DNA of 32,853 bases from an uncultured Cellvibrio sp. (GCA_946481735.1 CAMLOU010000033.1:1-32853), one strand, 5' to 3'. Positions 1 through 9,252 are shown, counted from the first letter of the stretch. The notes: generated by a model from the letters alone, not told the origin. A program made the numbers and translations.

Positions 1-13
1 TTAAGGACACATT

Positions 14-46
14 GTAGGTCGAATTAGCCGAAGGCGTAATCCGACA
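14..46 (+). repeat. REP-type palindromic repeat, single copy
   Basis: The segment begins GTAGGTCGAATTAGCC and ends GGCGTAATCCGACA, giving an imperfect hairpin. It matches the repeats at 12197-12275 and 14741-14842, so at least five copies lie in this window. It sits upstream of purU. Repeats of this look are common between genes in gammaproteobacteria and are often linked to RAYT transposases. No such transposase is seen here. Confidence 0.75.
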
Positions 47-169
47 TGCCTCCCGCAACGGCCAATCCCCCGAATCCACTACTTGAACAGCCGGGGTGCA
101 ATCCCGTAGGCTTGGCAGCAATTTTTACTCACCGCATCTGCGGCGACATGATTCAGGGAAACCACCACG

Positions 170-1030
170 ATGTCCGGCGTTAACGAAATCGTTTTAACCT
201 TCAGCTGTCAGGATTCCAAAGGCATTGTGGCCGCCGTGGCCACACTCTTCGCCACCTTGGGATTCAACATCAAAGAATCATCACAATTTGAAGACGTCGA
301 CCGCCGCCGCTTTTTTATGCGCACGGTATTTGAATGTCCGCCCGGCTACAGCCTGCAACAAATCAAAGCCATCTTCCAACCCTTGGGCGAGCAGTACAAG
401 ATGGACTGGAACATCTTCGACAGCGATTGCAAACCGCGCGTGCTGATCGCGGTATCGCAATGGGGCCACTGCCTTAACAGCCTGCTCAACAGTTGGAAAA
501 GCGGCACCTTGCCCATTGATATTGTCGGCGTCGTGTCAAACCATACAGTGATGCAGGATTTAACCGAATGGTACGAACTGCCATTCCATTATTTACCGGT
601 GACCGCCGACACCAAAGCTGAGCAAGAGGCAAGAATCTGGCAATTAATTGAAGAGCAAAAAGCCGATTGCCTGGTGCTGGCGCGCTACATGCAAATTCTG
701 TCGGACGATTTGTGCCGCAAACTCAACGGCCGTGCGATCAACATCCATCATTCCTTTTTGCCCGGCTTCAAAGGCGCAAAGCCTTATCACCAGGCGTATG
801 AGCGCGGCGTAAAACTGATCGGCGCCACTGCACATTTTGTCACCGCCGATCTGGATGAAGGTCCGATCATTGAACAGGCGGTTGAACGTGTCTCTCACGT
901 CAACTCGCCGGAAGAAATGGCCGAAATTGGTCGCGATATTGAAGCCGTCGTGCTTAATCGCGCCTTGCGCTGGCATGCGGAACACCGGGTGTTATTGAAT
1001 GGCAATAAAACGGTGGTGTTTTCGCGGTAG
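170..1030 (+). CDS. purU: formyltetrahydrofolate deformylase
   Basis: PurU hydrolyses 10-formyltetrahydrofolate to tetrahydrofolate and formate in the cytoplasm. It balances one-carbon pools and supplies formate for PurT-dependent purine synthesis. The 286-residue protein has an N-terminal ACT-like regulatory domain (about 7-85) and a C-terminal formyltransferase-fold domain (about 88-286). The catalytic triad of that fold is visible as Asn191, His193 (in NIHHSFLPGFKGA) and Asp229 (in TADLDEGPI). The length is normal for the family. The ATG is preceded by AGGGAAA at a usable distance. It is followed 54 bp later by an unrelated toxin-antitoxin pair, so it is probably transcribed alone or read through into it. 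The 170 bp upstream hold one REP-type repeat and small GC-rich inverted repeats, with no riboswitch I can recognise. Confidence 0.95.
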   Translation: MSGVNEIVLTFSCQDSKGIVAAVATLFATLGFNIKESSQFEDVDRRRFFMRTVFECPPGYSLQQIKAIFQPLGEQYKMDWNIFDSDCKPRVLIAVSQWGHCLNSLLNSWKSGTLPIDIVGVVSNHTVMQDLTEWYELPFHYLPVTADTKAEQEARIWQLIEEQKADCLVLARYMQILSDDLCRKLNGRAINIHHSFLPGFKGAKPYHQAYERGVKLIGATAHFVTADLDEGPIIEQAVERVSHVNSPEEMAEIGRDIEAVVLNRALRWHAEHRVLLNGNKTVVFSR

Positions 1031-1084
1031 AAGAGCAAATAATAATCGACGACGGCTTCTAACAGATTTTCGAGAGGGCAGGTC

Positions 1085-1375
1085 ATGTTACTGGACGAAC
1101 TGAGAGATAAAAAAGCGGTTATTGAAGCCTTGGGCAGTCAATACGGTGCCCGGCATATTCGGGTATTTGGTTCAGTTGCCAGGGGTGAAGAGCGGTTTGA
1201 TAGTGATGTTGACTTCCTTGTGGAGTTTCCTCTTGGATACGATTTATTTGCCCAGCGTATTCCTCTCGCAGAGAAATTGGGTGATCTGCTGCATCGCAAA
1301 GTAGAACTGATTCCGGAGCATGAGCTTAGCCGTCATATACGCGATCAAGTTATGAAAGAGGCCGTGGAGTTATGA
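1085..1375 (+). CDS. mntA: MNT-domain antitoxin (MntA-type nucleotidyltransferase)
   Basis: This 96-residue protein is a minimal nucleotidyltransferase. The family signature GS-x10-DxD is intact: Gly29-Ser30 in VFGSVARGEE and Asp41/Asp43 in SDVDFLVEF. In characterised MntA/HepT pairs the MNT protein neutralises its HEPN partner by adding AMP to a tyrosine near the RNase active site. The next gene encodes that partner and starts in a 4-base ATGA overlap, which indicates translational coupling. GAGAGG lies about 8 nt before the ATG. Codon and base use look more AT-rich than in purU and rnz on either side, which fits horizontal acquisition; this is an impression, not a calculation. Confidence 0.9.
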   Translation: MLLDELRDKKAVIEALGSQYGARHIRVFGSVARGEERFDSDVDFLVEFPLGYDLFAQRIPLAEKLGDLLHRKVELIPEHELSRHIRDQVMKEAVEL

Positions 1376-1707
1376 GTAAATCCTGGAGGCCTTATGCGCT
1401 GCATATTCTTGACGCTATTGAAAAAATCAGGCGAATACAAGCGCGTGGTGATATTGTTGAGGATGATGTGCCTTATGATGCTGCATTGCGAAATTTGCAG
1501 ACGCTTTCCGAAGCAACTCAATCACTTCCTGAAGAGAAAAAAATGACTTTCGCTACTATCCCGGGGCGTGAGATCAGTGGCTTTCGAAATATTCTTGTCC
1601 ATAATTATTTGGGAAATATTGATCCCTATACTATTACAGCGGTAATCGATCAGCATCTGCAACCGTTGGAAGAATGCATTCGGTTAATGTTAAAGGATGC
1701 TGATTAA
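1372..1707 (+). CDS. hepT: HEPN-domain toxin (HepT-type RNase, DUF86)
   Basis: This 111-residue, mostly helical protein carries the HEPN RNase motif R-x4-H-x-Y as Arg72, His77 and Tyr79 in GFRNILVHNYL. That motif forms the metal-independent endoribonuclease site in HepT toxins, and the tyrosine is the AMPylation target of the MNT antitoxin. The ATG overlaps the mntA stop codon (ATGA) and GGAG lies just before it. The pair is complete and the catalytic residues are intact, so it looks functional. The gene ends 61 bp from the convergent rnz gene. A weak AGAG/CTCT stem followed by a T-run lies just after the stop and could be a terminator. RNA target and triggering condition cannot be read from the sequence. 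Confidence 0.9.
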   Translation: MSKSWRPYALHILDAIEKIRRIQARGDIVEDDVPYDAALRNLQTLSEATQSLPEEKKMTFATIPGREISGFRNILVHNYLGNIDPYTITAVIDQHLQPLEECIRLMLKDAD

Positions 1708-1768
1708 CAGAGTTAACGGGGCTCTTTTTACCGACAAGAACACAATCTTCAGCGTAAATGTCGAATAG

Positions 1769-2764
1769 CTAATTAGCCTCGTTACTATCAGGATTGCCAC
1801 TATCAATCTTGATTAGACTAAAATCTTTCCGTAATTCAAACTCCGCAAAATCCCGTGCGAGCTGTAAATTACCACGATAAAACTGTTTGGCTTCCCGCTC
1901 AATTTCATCAATCAAGGGCGCGCTTTTGTGGGCGAATTGGTAGCGTGAACTGAAGTGGGTGAGGATCAGGTTGGGCAATCCAACCGATTCTGCAAAACGT
2001 GCAACCTGTTCGGCAGAGCTGTGTTGCGGTTCGGGGCCGACCTGTTGTGAAACCGCTTGCGTGTAGGTCGCTTCGTGCACCAGTAAATGTGCGCCGGCGC
2101 AGGTGTTGCGCAGCAGTTCCGGTGTGTCGTTATCCCCACCGATAATAATCCGGCGCGGTTGGCGTTTTATCGCAACATAGTCCGCACTGCGAACGTGTCG
2201 GCCATCTTCCAATACCACATCCTCACCTTTGTGAATGCGTCCCCACAACGGACCTGCAGGTATACCGTCAGCATTGAGTCGATCAATAAGCAGGGATTTT
2301 TCCAGGCGCTTTTCGGTAATCGCATAGGCAAAGCAGGGCACGCGGTGTGAGAGTTCGGCGGTGGTCACCTGAATAGTATCGTCCTGCCAGGAAAAATCGG
2401 GGGCACCCACGTCGACAAATTGCAGTTCATAAGAGAGGCGCGACTGGGTGGTTTCCAGAGCCAATGTAATAAACGTTTTTAGTGGTGCCGGGGTGATGAT
2501 CGCAAGCGGTTCGGTGCGCCCCGCCATGGAAGCGCTGGCCAGCAGGCCCGGTAATCCAAACGTGTGATCGCCGTGCACATGGGTGATAAAAATCGCGCCC
2601 AATCTGGCCAATGAATGGCGTGTGCGCAATAACTGATGTTGGGTGCCTTCCCCGCAGTCAAACAGGTACCAGGTCTTTGCCTCGGCGTGCTCAAGTGCCA
2701 AGCCGGTCACGTTGCGTTGTTTGGTGGGGGTGCCGGCGGAGGTGCCGAGAAAAACAAGATTCAT
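1769..2764 (-). CDS. rnz: ribonuclease Z
   Basis: RNase Z is a zinc metallo-beta-lactamase-fold endonuclease that trims tRNA 3' ends. The chosen start at 2764 begins [18 protein letters not shown], the typical N-terminus. An upstream in-frame ATG at 2902 would add 46 residues with no family resemblance and would run into the divergent ABC gene. The zinc motif HxHxDH is present as His62, His64, Asp66 and His67 in [13 protein letters not shown]. Further metal-site and substrate-arm motifs follow, including [15 protein letters not shown] and LTHFSSRY. At 331 residues it is slightly longer than the E. coli protein because of a charged C-terminal tail. It is divergent from the ABC exporter operon with 79 bp between the start codons, and convergent with hepT. 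Confidence 0.94.
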   Translation of the reverse strand: MNLVFLGTSAGTPTKQRNVTGLALEHAEAKTWYLFDCGEGTQHQLLRTRHSLARLGAIFITHVHGDHTFGLPGLLASASMAGRTEPLAIITPAPLKTFITLALETTQSRLSYELQFVDVGAPDFSWQDDTIQVTTAELSHRVPCFAYAITEKRLEKSLLIDRLNADGIPAGPLWGRIHKGEDVVLEDGRHVRSADYVAIKRQPRRIIIGGDNDTPELLRNTCAGAHLLVHEATYTQAVSQQVGPEPQHSSAEQVARFAESVGLPNLILTHFSSRYQFAHKSAPLIDEIEREAKQFYRGNLQLARDFAEFELRKDFSLIKIDSGNPDSNEAN

Positions 2765-2843
2765 TTGTGGTCCGTTTGTCTGTCTTGAGTATCTTGATCC
2801 ATCGCAAATCGCTGGAAAAAAAACCGGGATAGGATGGCTTCCA

Positions 2844-3560
2844 ATGAATGATATGACGGCACCCGTTTTCCGCACCCGTAATCTTACTCGCATTTTTCGC
2901 ATGGGCGAGGTTGAGATCCAGGCGTTGCGCGGCGTGGATCTCGAACTCTACGCGGGAGAATTCGTCGTGCTGTTGGGTGCATCCGGAAGTGGCAAGTCTA
3001 CTTTATTAAACATCCTTGGTGGCCTGGACGCGGCGTCATCGGGTGAAGTCTGGTATCGCGGCAAGGATTTAAGTCATGCCGATGAAAAAACGTTGACGGA
3101 ATTCAGGCGCTATCACGTCGGGTTTGTGTTTCAGTTTTACAACCTGATTCCCAGCCTGACGGCGCGTGAGAATGTCGCTATCGTCACCGAAATCGCGCGG
3201 GACCCGATGGCCCCGGCAGACGCCTTGCGCCTGGTGGGGCTGGAGGCGCGTATGGATCATTTTCCAGCGCAACTCTCGGGGGGTGAACAACAGCGGGTGG
3301 CCATCGCCCGCGCCATCGCCAAGCGGCCGGAGGTTTTATTATGCGACGAACCGACCGGTGCGCTGGATTCAAAAACCGGGATCAAGGTACTGGAAGTGTT
3401 GTGCAATATTAACCGGGAGTTGGGCACGACCACGGCGGTGATTACCCACAATGCGGTCATTGCCGATATTGCCAACCGCACCATTCGCATCAGTGATGGA
3501 CGCGTGAGCGAGGTGATCCATAATCCCCATCCCGTCGCCCCTGATACCTTACATTGGTAG
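2844..3560 (+). CDS. ABC transporter ATP-binding protein, LolD/MacB type
   Basis: This 238-residue ATPase powers the FtsX-type permease encoded immediately downstream. Visible motifs are Walker A (GASGSGKST, residues 45-53), the Q-loop glutamine near 97, the signature LSGGEQQ (144-150), Walker B LLCDEP (165-170) and a switch histidine in VITHN. The closest families are LolD, MacB-N and the putative ABC exporters paired with HlyD adaptors. The start at 2844 has AGGATGG about 7 nt upstream. A longer in-frame reading from 2643 overlaps rnz and adds unrelated residues. The stop codon lies 5 bp before the chosen permease start, so the genes are an operon. The substrate is unknown; lipid, lipoprotein or small-molecule export is typical for this architecture. 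Confidence 0.93.
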   Translation: MNDMTAPVFRTRNLTRIFRMGEVEIQALRGVDLELYAGEFVVLLGASGSGKSTLLNILGGLDAASSGEVWYRGKDLSHADEKTLTEFRRYHVGFVFQFYNLIPSLTARENVAIVTEIARDPMAPADALRLVGLEARMDHFPAQLSGGEQQRVAIARAIAKRPEVLLCDEPTGALDSKTGIKVLEVLCNINRELGTTTAVITHNAVIADIANRTIRISDGRVSEVIHNPHPVAPDTLHW

Positions 3561-3565
3561 CATCG

Positions 3566-5926
3566 ATGCGCGCCCTGAACATTAAATTGCTGCGCAACCT
3601 CTGGACGCTGAAAGGCCAGGGGGTGGCGATTGCGGCGGTTATCGCTGCCGGCGTTGCCATGTATGTGATGTCGCTGACGGCGTTGGAGTCCTTGCGCCTG
3701 AGCCAGCGGAGCGTTTATCAGAGCCAGCATTTCGCGCAGGTGTTTGCCAATCTCAAGCGAGCGCCGGAAGCACTGGGGGAGCGGCTGCGGGATATCCCCG
3801 GCATCGCCATCCTGGAGACGCGGGTGCAAGCGCCCTTGAATATCCAGATGCCTGACTTTGATGAGCCTATCACCGGTTTGGCGATCTCTATTCCGGACGC
3901 CAGCCAGCCTCAGCTGAACCGTTTGTTTTTACGTCAGGGCCAATTGCCGGACGAATACCGGGATGACGAGATCCTCGTCAGCGAGGCATTTGCGGAGGCT
4001 CATGCACTCAAACCGGGTGATCACCTGGCGGTGGTGATCAACGGCCGTTATCAAGCCTTGCAGGTATCCGGTGTCGCACTTTCGCCAGAATATATTTATC
4101 AAATTCGTCCCGGTGATATGTTCCCGGATTTTTCCCGCTACGCCATTGTGTGGATGAACCGTACGGCATTGGAGGCCGCCTTCGGCATGGACGGCGCGTT
4201 CAATAATGTGGTGCTAACGCTCTCGCCGGGCTTCAGTCACGCCACGGTGATCAGTCACCTCGATCAATTGCTGGAACCCTGGGGCGGCTTGGGCGCCTAT
4301 GAGCGTGAAGACCAGATGTCGCACCGTTATCTGGAACAGGAGCTGCAACAAATCGCCGTCATGGCACGCTTTCTACCCCTGATTTTCATTGGTGTCGCCG
4401 CGTTTCTGCTGAATGTTGTGACGGCGCGACTGGTGCGTACCCAGCGTGAACAAATTGCCGTGTTGAAAGCCTTTGGCTACAACAGTGTGATGGTCGCGGG
4501 GCATTATCTTGCGTTCACACTAAGCATCGTGGTGGTGGGTGCGGTTGTCGGGATATTGCTGGGCACCTGGTTGGCCAGTGGCTTGGCTGGCATCTACCAG
4601 GACTTCTTCCGCTTTCCCTGGCTGGAGTTTCGCCTGCGCCCGGCGGTGGTGATCACCGCTGTGCTGATTGCTGGTGGCGCCGCCATCGCCGGCACCCTCA
4701 GTGCCGTGTATCGCGCGTTTCGCCTGCCACCAGCGGAGGCCATGCGCCCGGAACCACCGGCACACTATCGGCGCACGGTGATAGAGCGGCTGGGCGTCCA
4801 CTGGATGAGCCAGCCCACCCGCATGATCCTGCGAAACCTTGAGCGTCAGCCATTTAAAGCCGGGTTTTCTGTTGTCGGTATCGGTCTGGCAGTTGCCATG
4901 ATGATGCTCACCGGGTTTCAGAGAGGCTCCATCGCTTTCATGCTGGATGTGCAGTTCCGTCTTGCGCAGAAGCAGGACGTCACTGTCACCTTCAGCGAGC
5001 CTGCCGCGAGTCGCGCGATTTATGAATTCCTGGCGATGCCGGGCGTCACTTATGCGGAGGGGTTTCGTGCGGCGCCTGCCATCCTGCGTTATGGGCACCG
5101 GGAATACCGCAGTGCCGTGCAGGGCTATATGCCGAACAGTCAGTTATTTAATGTACTGGACGCACAACTGCAGCCGGTGACGATTCCGCAGGAGGGGATA
5201 TTACTGACGGATCACCTGGCGCACATCCTGGGAGTAAAACCGGGCGATCGGCTACAGGTAAAAATCCAGGAGGGGCGTCGGCCCTTGCTCGACATACCGG
5301 TAACGGGCCTGGTGACCGAATTCGTTGGTGTCGGGGCATACATGAGCAAAGCATCGCTGACACGCCTGCTCGGCGAAAGCGATACCCTCAGCGGTGTTTT
5401 TCTGGCGGTGGATACTGAGTCCTTGCCCGCGCTGAATCGGCGCCTGGACGAGGTGCCGCGTGTGGCTGGCGTGACGCTACGTGAAAACACGATTCGCGCC
5501 TTCTCCCGGATGATGGCTGAGACCATCCTGGTCTTCATGATATTCAGTATGGTGATGGCAGGTTCCATTGCCTTTGCCGTGGTGTATAACACCGCGCGCA
5601 TCGCATTTGCAGAGCGCGGTCGAGAGCTGGCGAGCCTGCGTGTGCTGGGTTTCACCCGTGCTGAAATTGCCTTTATCCTGCTGGGCGAACTCTTGTTGCT
5701 GACACTATTGGCCATGCCGGTGGGCTTTGTTTTGGGCGCCGGATTGTGTTGGCTGTTGACCTGGGGCATGCAAACAGACCTTTATCGCGTACCGCTTATC
5801 CTGACGCCGGCAACTTACGCCATGGCTGCCGCTGTGGTGCTGACGGCCACCCTGCTATCGGCGTTGACGATCGGCCGCTCACTGATGAAGTTGGATATGG
5901 TGTCGGCACTCAAAGCGGCGGAATGA
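3566..5926 (+). CDS. FtsX-type ABC transporter permease, double domain
   Basis: This protein of about 786 residues has one N-terminal membrane segment (about 16-40), a large periplasmic domain, an FtsX block with three helices (about 265-390), another segment near 430-450, a second periplasmic domain, and a C-terminal FtsX block with three helices (about 650-785). The duplicated layout resembles the large YbbP/DevC-like permeases rather than the short MacB form. I chose the ATG at 3566 (MRALNIKLL). A TTG at 3554 in the same frame overlaps the ATPase stop and is also possible. The motifs QREQIAVLKAFGY and GRELASLRVLGF are the cytoplasmic coupling helices that contact the ATPase in this family. 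The next gene, the HlyD-type adaptor, begins 41 bp after the stop. Confidence 0.9.
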   Translation: MRALNIKLLRNLWTLKGQGVAIAAVIAAGVAMYVMSLTALESLRLSQRSVYQSQHFAQVFANLKRAPEALGERLRDIPGIAILETRVQAPLNIQMPDFDEPITGLAISIPDASQPQLNRLFLRQGQLPDEYRDDEILVSEAFAEAHALKPGDHLAVVINGRYQALQVSGVALSPEYIYQIRPGDMFPDFSRYAIVWMNRTALEAAFGMDGAFNNVVLTLSPGFSHATVISHLDQLLEPWGGLGAYEREDQMSHRYLEQELQQIAVMARFLPLIFIGVAAFLLNVVTARLVRTQREQIAVLKAFGYNSVMVAGHYLAFTLSIVVVGAVVGILLGTWLASGLAGIYQDFFRFPWLEFRLRPAVVITAVLIAGGAAIAGTLSAVYRAFRLPPAEAMRPEPPAHYRRTVIERLGVHWMSQPTRMILRNLERQPFKAGFSVVGIGLAVAMMMLTGFQRGSIAFMLDVQFRLAQKQDVTVTFSEPAASRAIYEFLAMPGVTYAEGFRAAPAILRYGHREYRSAVQGYMPNSQLFNVLDAQLQPVTIPQEGILLTDHLAHILGVKPGDRLQVKIQEGRRPLLDIPVTGLVTEFVGVGAYMSKASLTRLLGESDTLSGVFLAVDTESLPALNRRLDEVPRVAGVTLRENTIRAFSRMMAETILVFMIFSMVMAGSIAFAVVYNTARIAFAERGRELASLRVLGFTRAEIAFILLGELLLLTLLAMPVGFVLGAGLCWLLTWGMQTDLYRVPLILTPATYAMAAAVVLTATLLSALTIGRSLMKLDMVSALKAAE

Positions 5927-5967
5927 TCCGCCGACGTAAACCTTGGGAACTTATTCCAGGAGCTATC

Positions 5968-7158
5968 ATGGTTCCACTCAGCAAGCGCAACCTGTCTCTG
6001 GGCGCTATCGGTTTTTTGATACTGCTTGGGCTGCTTTACGGTTTTCGCGATCCGCCCATTCTGGTGGACAGCGCGACTGCCAATCGTGGCCCGTTCCGCA
6101 TCACGGTTGAGGAGGAGGGGCGTACACGCTTGCCAGACCGTTATCAGGTGTCGGCACCGATAACCGGTTATTTAAACCGTGTACTCCTTGAACCGGGTGA
6201 TGCTATTCAACAAGGTACGCCGCTGTTCACGATCAACCCGACCCCGACAACCCCGCTGGATGCCCGCAGTCGCGCCCAGGCCGAAGCTGTGCTGGCACGA
6301 GCCGACGCGGCGGTAGAGGCTGCTTCGACCCAAGTGGAATCCGAACAGGCGCGGGCAGAACTGGCAGAGACTGAACTGGCCCGCGTGAAGCGTTTGGTTG
6401 CGGCAGGTCATATGCCGGTGGACAACCTCGACCGCGCCCAGGCCGAAGCACGGCAGGCCAATGCCGCCTTGCGTTCCAGTCGTTTTGCCGTCGAAGTAGC
6501 GCGTCACGAACGTGATAACGCGCGTGCGACTCTGGCCGTTGATGGTGGCGAACAATCCCGGCGACCCTACACGGTGACCGCCCCCGTCGATGGTTTGGTG
6601 TTGGCCCGCCAACGACAAAGTGAAGGCATGGTGCAAGCCGGTGAACCGATTCTATTGCTCGGCGACCTGGCCAGTCTGGAGGTTGAGGTGGACGTGCTAT
6701 CGCCCGATGCGGTGCGCCTTCGTCCCGGGATGCGGGTCGAGCTGGAGCGCTGGGGTGGTGAGGCGGATTTGCCTGGCCGCGTTCGGCGGATTGATCCTGC
6801 CGGGTTCACGCGCTACTCGGCCTTGGGGGTGGAGGAACAGCGGGTTTGGGTAATTGTGGATATCGATGCTGAGCGCGACCTTTGGGCAACATTGGGCGAT
6901 GGTTACCGGGTGGAGGCGCGGTTTATTTTGTGGGAAGGTGAAGAGGTTCTACAGATTCCTGTCAGCGCCGTATTTCACCAGGACAATCAATGGGCGCTAT
7001 ATGTCGTTGAAGATAATCGTGCCCGGCGGCGTAACGTCACGCCGGGTCGTCGCAGCGGTTTAATGATGGAAATAGTGGATGGGCTTGTCGGGGGAGAAAC
7101 TGTTATTCTTTACCCCGGCCAGGATATCGCAGACGGTACGCGCGTACGTTTACGTTGA
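5968..7158 (+). CDS. HlyD-family periplasmic adaptor (membrane fusion) subunit
   Basis: This 396-residue protein has one N-terminal transmembrane anchor (about 9-27, LSLGAIGFLILLGLLYGF), a biotinyl-lipoyl half-motif (YLNRVLLEPGDAIQQGTPLF), an Ala/Glu-rich coiled-coil hairpin (about 85-185), the second lipoyl half (VTAPVDGLVLARQRQ) and a beta-barrel with a C-terminal domain. That order is typical of MacA/HlyD adaptors linking an inner-membrane exporter to an outer-membrane channel. The start at 5968 is preceded by AGGAG with good spacing. An ATG at 5923 overlapping the permease stop (ATGA) is an alternative and would add 15 residues. No TolC-type channel is encoded nearby, so a shared one is probably used. 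Confidence 0.92.
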   Translation: MVPLSKRNLSLGAIGFLILLGLLYGFRDPPILVDSATANRGPFRITVEEEGRTRLPDRYQVSAPITGYLNRVLLEPGDAIQQGTPLFTINPTPTTPLDARSRAQAEAVLARADAAVEAASTQVESEQARAELAETELARVKRLVAAGHMPVDNLDRAQAEARQANAALRSSRFAVEVARHERDNARATLAVDGGEQSRRPYTVTAPVDGLVLARQRQSEGMVQAGEPILLLGDLASLEVEVDVLSPDAVRLRPGMRVELERWGGEADLPGRVRRIDPAGFTRYSALGVEEQRVWVIVDIDAERDLWATLGDGYRVEARFILWEGEEVLQIPVSAVFHQDNQWALYVVEDNRARRRNVTPGRRSGLMMEIVDGLVGGETVILYPGQDIADGTRVRLR

Positions 7159-7214
7159 TCGCACGCATTGCATACATTCCAGCCAGTTCTCTTCCATTCT
7201 GATAAGAAAATGCC

Positions 7215-7580
7215 ATGGCGATGTTACTCTTTAAACTCAACAATGTACCCGATGACGAGGCAATGGACGTGCGCCAGTTATTGGATGACAACGGGATTCA
7301 CTATTACGAAACTGATGCGGGCCGCTGGCGCGTTGGGGTAGATGCAATCTGGTTGTCTGATGAGGCGCAATACGCACACGCCAAGGCGTTACTGGAGGAA
7401 TACCAACAGCAACGGACGAAAGATCAGCAAGCAACCTATGCGGAATTGGAAGCGCGCGGTGAAGCGCCGACCCTGGCGAAAAAAATTGCCGCACATCCCA
7501 TACGGTTTGTGGCGCAGGTCATTGCGATTGTATTTATCCTGGCGATTTCCATTGTGCCCTTCTGGTATACCTTTTCATGA
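7215..7580 (+). CDS. small membrane protein, DUF6164-like
   Basis: This 121-residue protein of unknown function has a soluble N-terminal domain (about 1-70, FKLNNVPDDEAMDVRQLLDD), a charged Gln/Glu/Lys-rich helix (75-100) and one C-terminal membrane helix (about 100-118, FVAQVIAIVFILAISIVPFW). The N-terminal part resembles the small domain that DUF6164 proteins share with DUF2007-type signal-transducing folds; I recognise this by pattern only. The start may be ATG 7215 or ATG 7221. It lies 56 bp after the adaptor gene and 75 bp before the MATE gene on the same strand, so it may be co-transcribed with either. Confidence 0.75.
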   Translation: MAMLLFKLNNVPDDEAMDVRQLLDDNGIHYYETDAGRWRVGVDAIWLSDEAQYAHAKALLEEYQQQRTKDQQATYAELEARGEAPTLAKKIAAHPIRFVAQVIAIVFILAISIVPFWYTFS

Positions 7581-7655
7581 TCATGATGGGTTGTTAATTT
7601 TTCCACGTTCATAAAAATACTGCGTTTCTCTCTGCTGTTATCAGGAAGTCTATCC

Positions 7656-9077
7656 GTGCAAGAACCCGATGTATCCTCACCACCCGACGTATCAATGCCC
7701 GAACTTAAACCGGCGGACTTGAAAGCCGGTTGGTTGACGCAGGTATTGGATGAATGGAAAACCCTCGCGCTCCTCGGTGGCCCGATCCTTATTGCGCAAT
7801 TGGCACAGATGGCGAATGGTGTCATCGATACCGTCATGGCAGGACACGCCAGTGCGGAAGATCTGGCGGGCGTCGGTATCGGTACCAGTTTGTGGGTGCC
7901 GGTGCTGTTATTTTTTATGGGCGTGTTGAACGCATTACAGCCGATTATTTCCGGGCATCGCGGCGCGCAACAATTACAGCGCATCATGCCGGTAACCTGG
8001 CAAGGGTTGTATATTGCGGCGGTCTGCACGGCGGTGATGATTATCTTACTGATCAACGCACGGCCGGTGCTGGATCTGTTGCAGCTTGATACGCGCACGG
8101 CCGCCATTTCCCAGGGGTATCTCGATGCGTTTGCCTGGGGCGTGCCGGCCTTGCTGTTGCTGGCGGCGTTGCGCGGATTTACCGATGGGCTGGGCCACAC
8201 CCGTGTGATCATGGTGTTCTCGCTGGTGAGTACGCTGTTCAATTTGCCGCTCAATTATATTTTTATTTACGGCAAGCTTGGCTTGCCCGCGATGGGTGGT
8301 GTCGGGTGCGGCTGGGCGACGGCCATTTCTAACTGGATTGCGGTGTTGGCATTGCTGGTGTATCTCAATCGCAGCAAAACCTATGATTCGTTTCACTTGC
8401 TGGCTGATCGCGTTATGCCGGATTGGCAGGAGATCAAGCATGTGTTGCGCCTCGGCCTGCCGATTGGTTTTACGATGTTTGTTGAAGTCAGTATGTTTGC
8501 CGTGATTGCGCTGTTTCTCGCACCGCTCGGACCCAAGGTGGTAGCGGGGCATCAAATTGTGCTTAATGCCATCTCGCTGTTGTTTATGGTGCCCTTGAGT
8601 CTTGGTATGGCGCTGACATTGCGCGTCAGTTTTTTAGTGGGCGCACACGCGCCGGAGCGCGCGCAATTGTTGGCACGCAGTGCATTGGTATTGGCCCTGG
8701 GTATTTCGCTGATCAACGCACCGGTCTTGTTGTTCGGTCGCGACCTTATCGCCAGTTTTTACACCAGCGATTCCGCTGTACTTGATGTCGCCGTGAGTTT
8801 GTTTTTGTTCGCCGCCATTTTTCAAATTGCTGATGTTATTCAAGTCACGATGATCAACACCTTGCGCGGTTATCGCGATACGCGCATCCCCATGTTTATC
8901 ATGCTGTTGTCGTTCTGGGCGATTTGTTTACCGCTGGGTTATGTGCTCACCTTTACGCCCTGGTTAGTGGAGCCAATGGGCGCCCGCGGTTTCTGGATTG
9001 CATTGTGTGTCGGTTTGACAGTAGCCAGTGTGTTACTCACTTACCGTGTTATTTATTTTCGTCCAACCGCAGCATGA
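7656..9077 (+). CDS. MATE-family multidrug efflux transporter (NorM type)
   Basis: This 473-residue inner-membrane antiporter exports cationic drugs or metabolites in exchange for Na+ or H+. About twelve hydrophobic segments in two similar halves are visible. The family signature regions are present: LLGGPILIAQLAQMANGVIDTVMAG near the N-terminus and the matching second-half stretch LRLGLPIGFTMFVEVSMFAVIALFL. The GTG at 7656 is preceded by AGGAAG with 7 nt spacing and is the likely start. A downstream ATG at 7695 (MPELKPAD) is possible. The length is normal for NorM-like proteins. Substrate is not predictable. Confidence 0.92.
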   Translation: MQEPDVSSPPDVSMPELKPADLKAGWLTQVLDEWKTLALLGGPILIAQLAQMANGVIDTVMAGHASAEDLAGVGIGTSLWVPVLLFFMGVLNALQPIISGHRGAQQLQRIMPVTWQGLYIAAVCTAVMIILLINARPVLDLLQLDTRTAAISQGYLDAFAWGVPALLLLAALRGFTDGLGHTRVIMVFSLVSTLFNLPLNYIFIYGKLGLPAMGGVGCGWATAISNWIAVLALLVYLNRSKTYDSFHLLADRVMPDWQEIKHVLRLGLPIGFTMFVEVSMFAVIALFLAPLGPKVVAGHQIVLNAISLLFMVPLSLGMALTLRVSFLVGAHAPERAQLLARSALVLALGISLINAPVLLFGRDLIASFYTSDSAVLDVAVSLFLFAAIFQIADVIQVTMINTLRGYRDTRIPMFIMLLSFWAICLPLGYVLTFTPWLVEPMGARGFWIALCVGLTVASVLLTYRVIYFRPTAA

Positions 9078-9236
9078 TATGTGACTAAACACACTGACCC
9101 TCACGCGAAATCCATTGACAATCCATGCCGTTACATCCAATAAAGCATTATCAGCAAGTCGACATTTTTTACGCAGGCGTCGTGAAAAAAATATGTGTCA
9201 GGTTTTAACTGATTGATTCACGGTTATCTTTTCAGG

Positions 9237-9252
9237 TTGGTGTAAAAGCTGC
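9237..9252 (+). promoter_or_regulatory. candidate sigma-54 promoter for the PEP-CTERM gene
   Basis: TTGG at 9237-9240 and TGC at 9250-9252 place GG and GC exactly 10 nt apart, the invariant -24/-12 spacing of RpoN promoters. The predicted transcription start near 9264 would give a leader of about 29 nt before the ATG at 9293. An imperfect dyad of T6-ACG and CGTG-A6 at about 9158-9188 lies where an enhancer site could be. PEP-CTERM genes in exosortase systems are often linked to the sigma-54 regulator PrsR, which makes this plausible but unproven. Confidence 0.45.

Noticed and set aside
47..169. Riboswitch before purU
   Set aside because: GC-rich inverted repeats are present, but no glycine, cobalamin, tetrahydrofolate or purine riboswitch consensus could be recognised.
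2643..2843. N-terminal extension of the ABC ATPase gene
   Set aside because: It overlaps rnz antisense and adds 67 residues foreign to the family. The ATG at 2844 has a proper ribosome-binding site.
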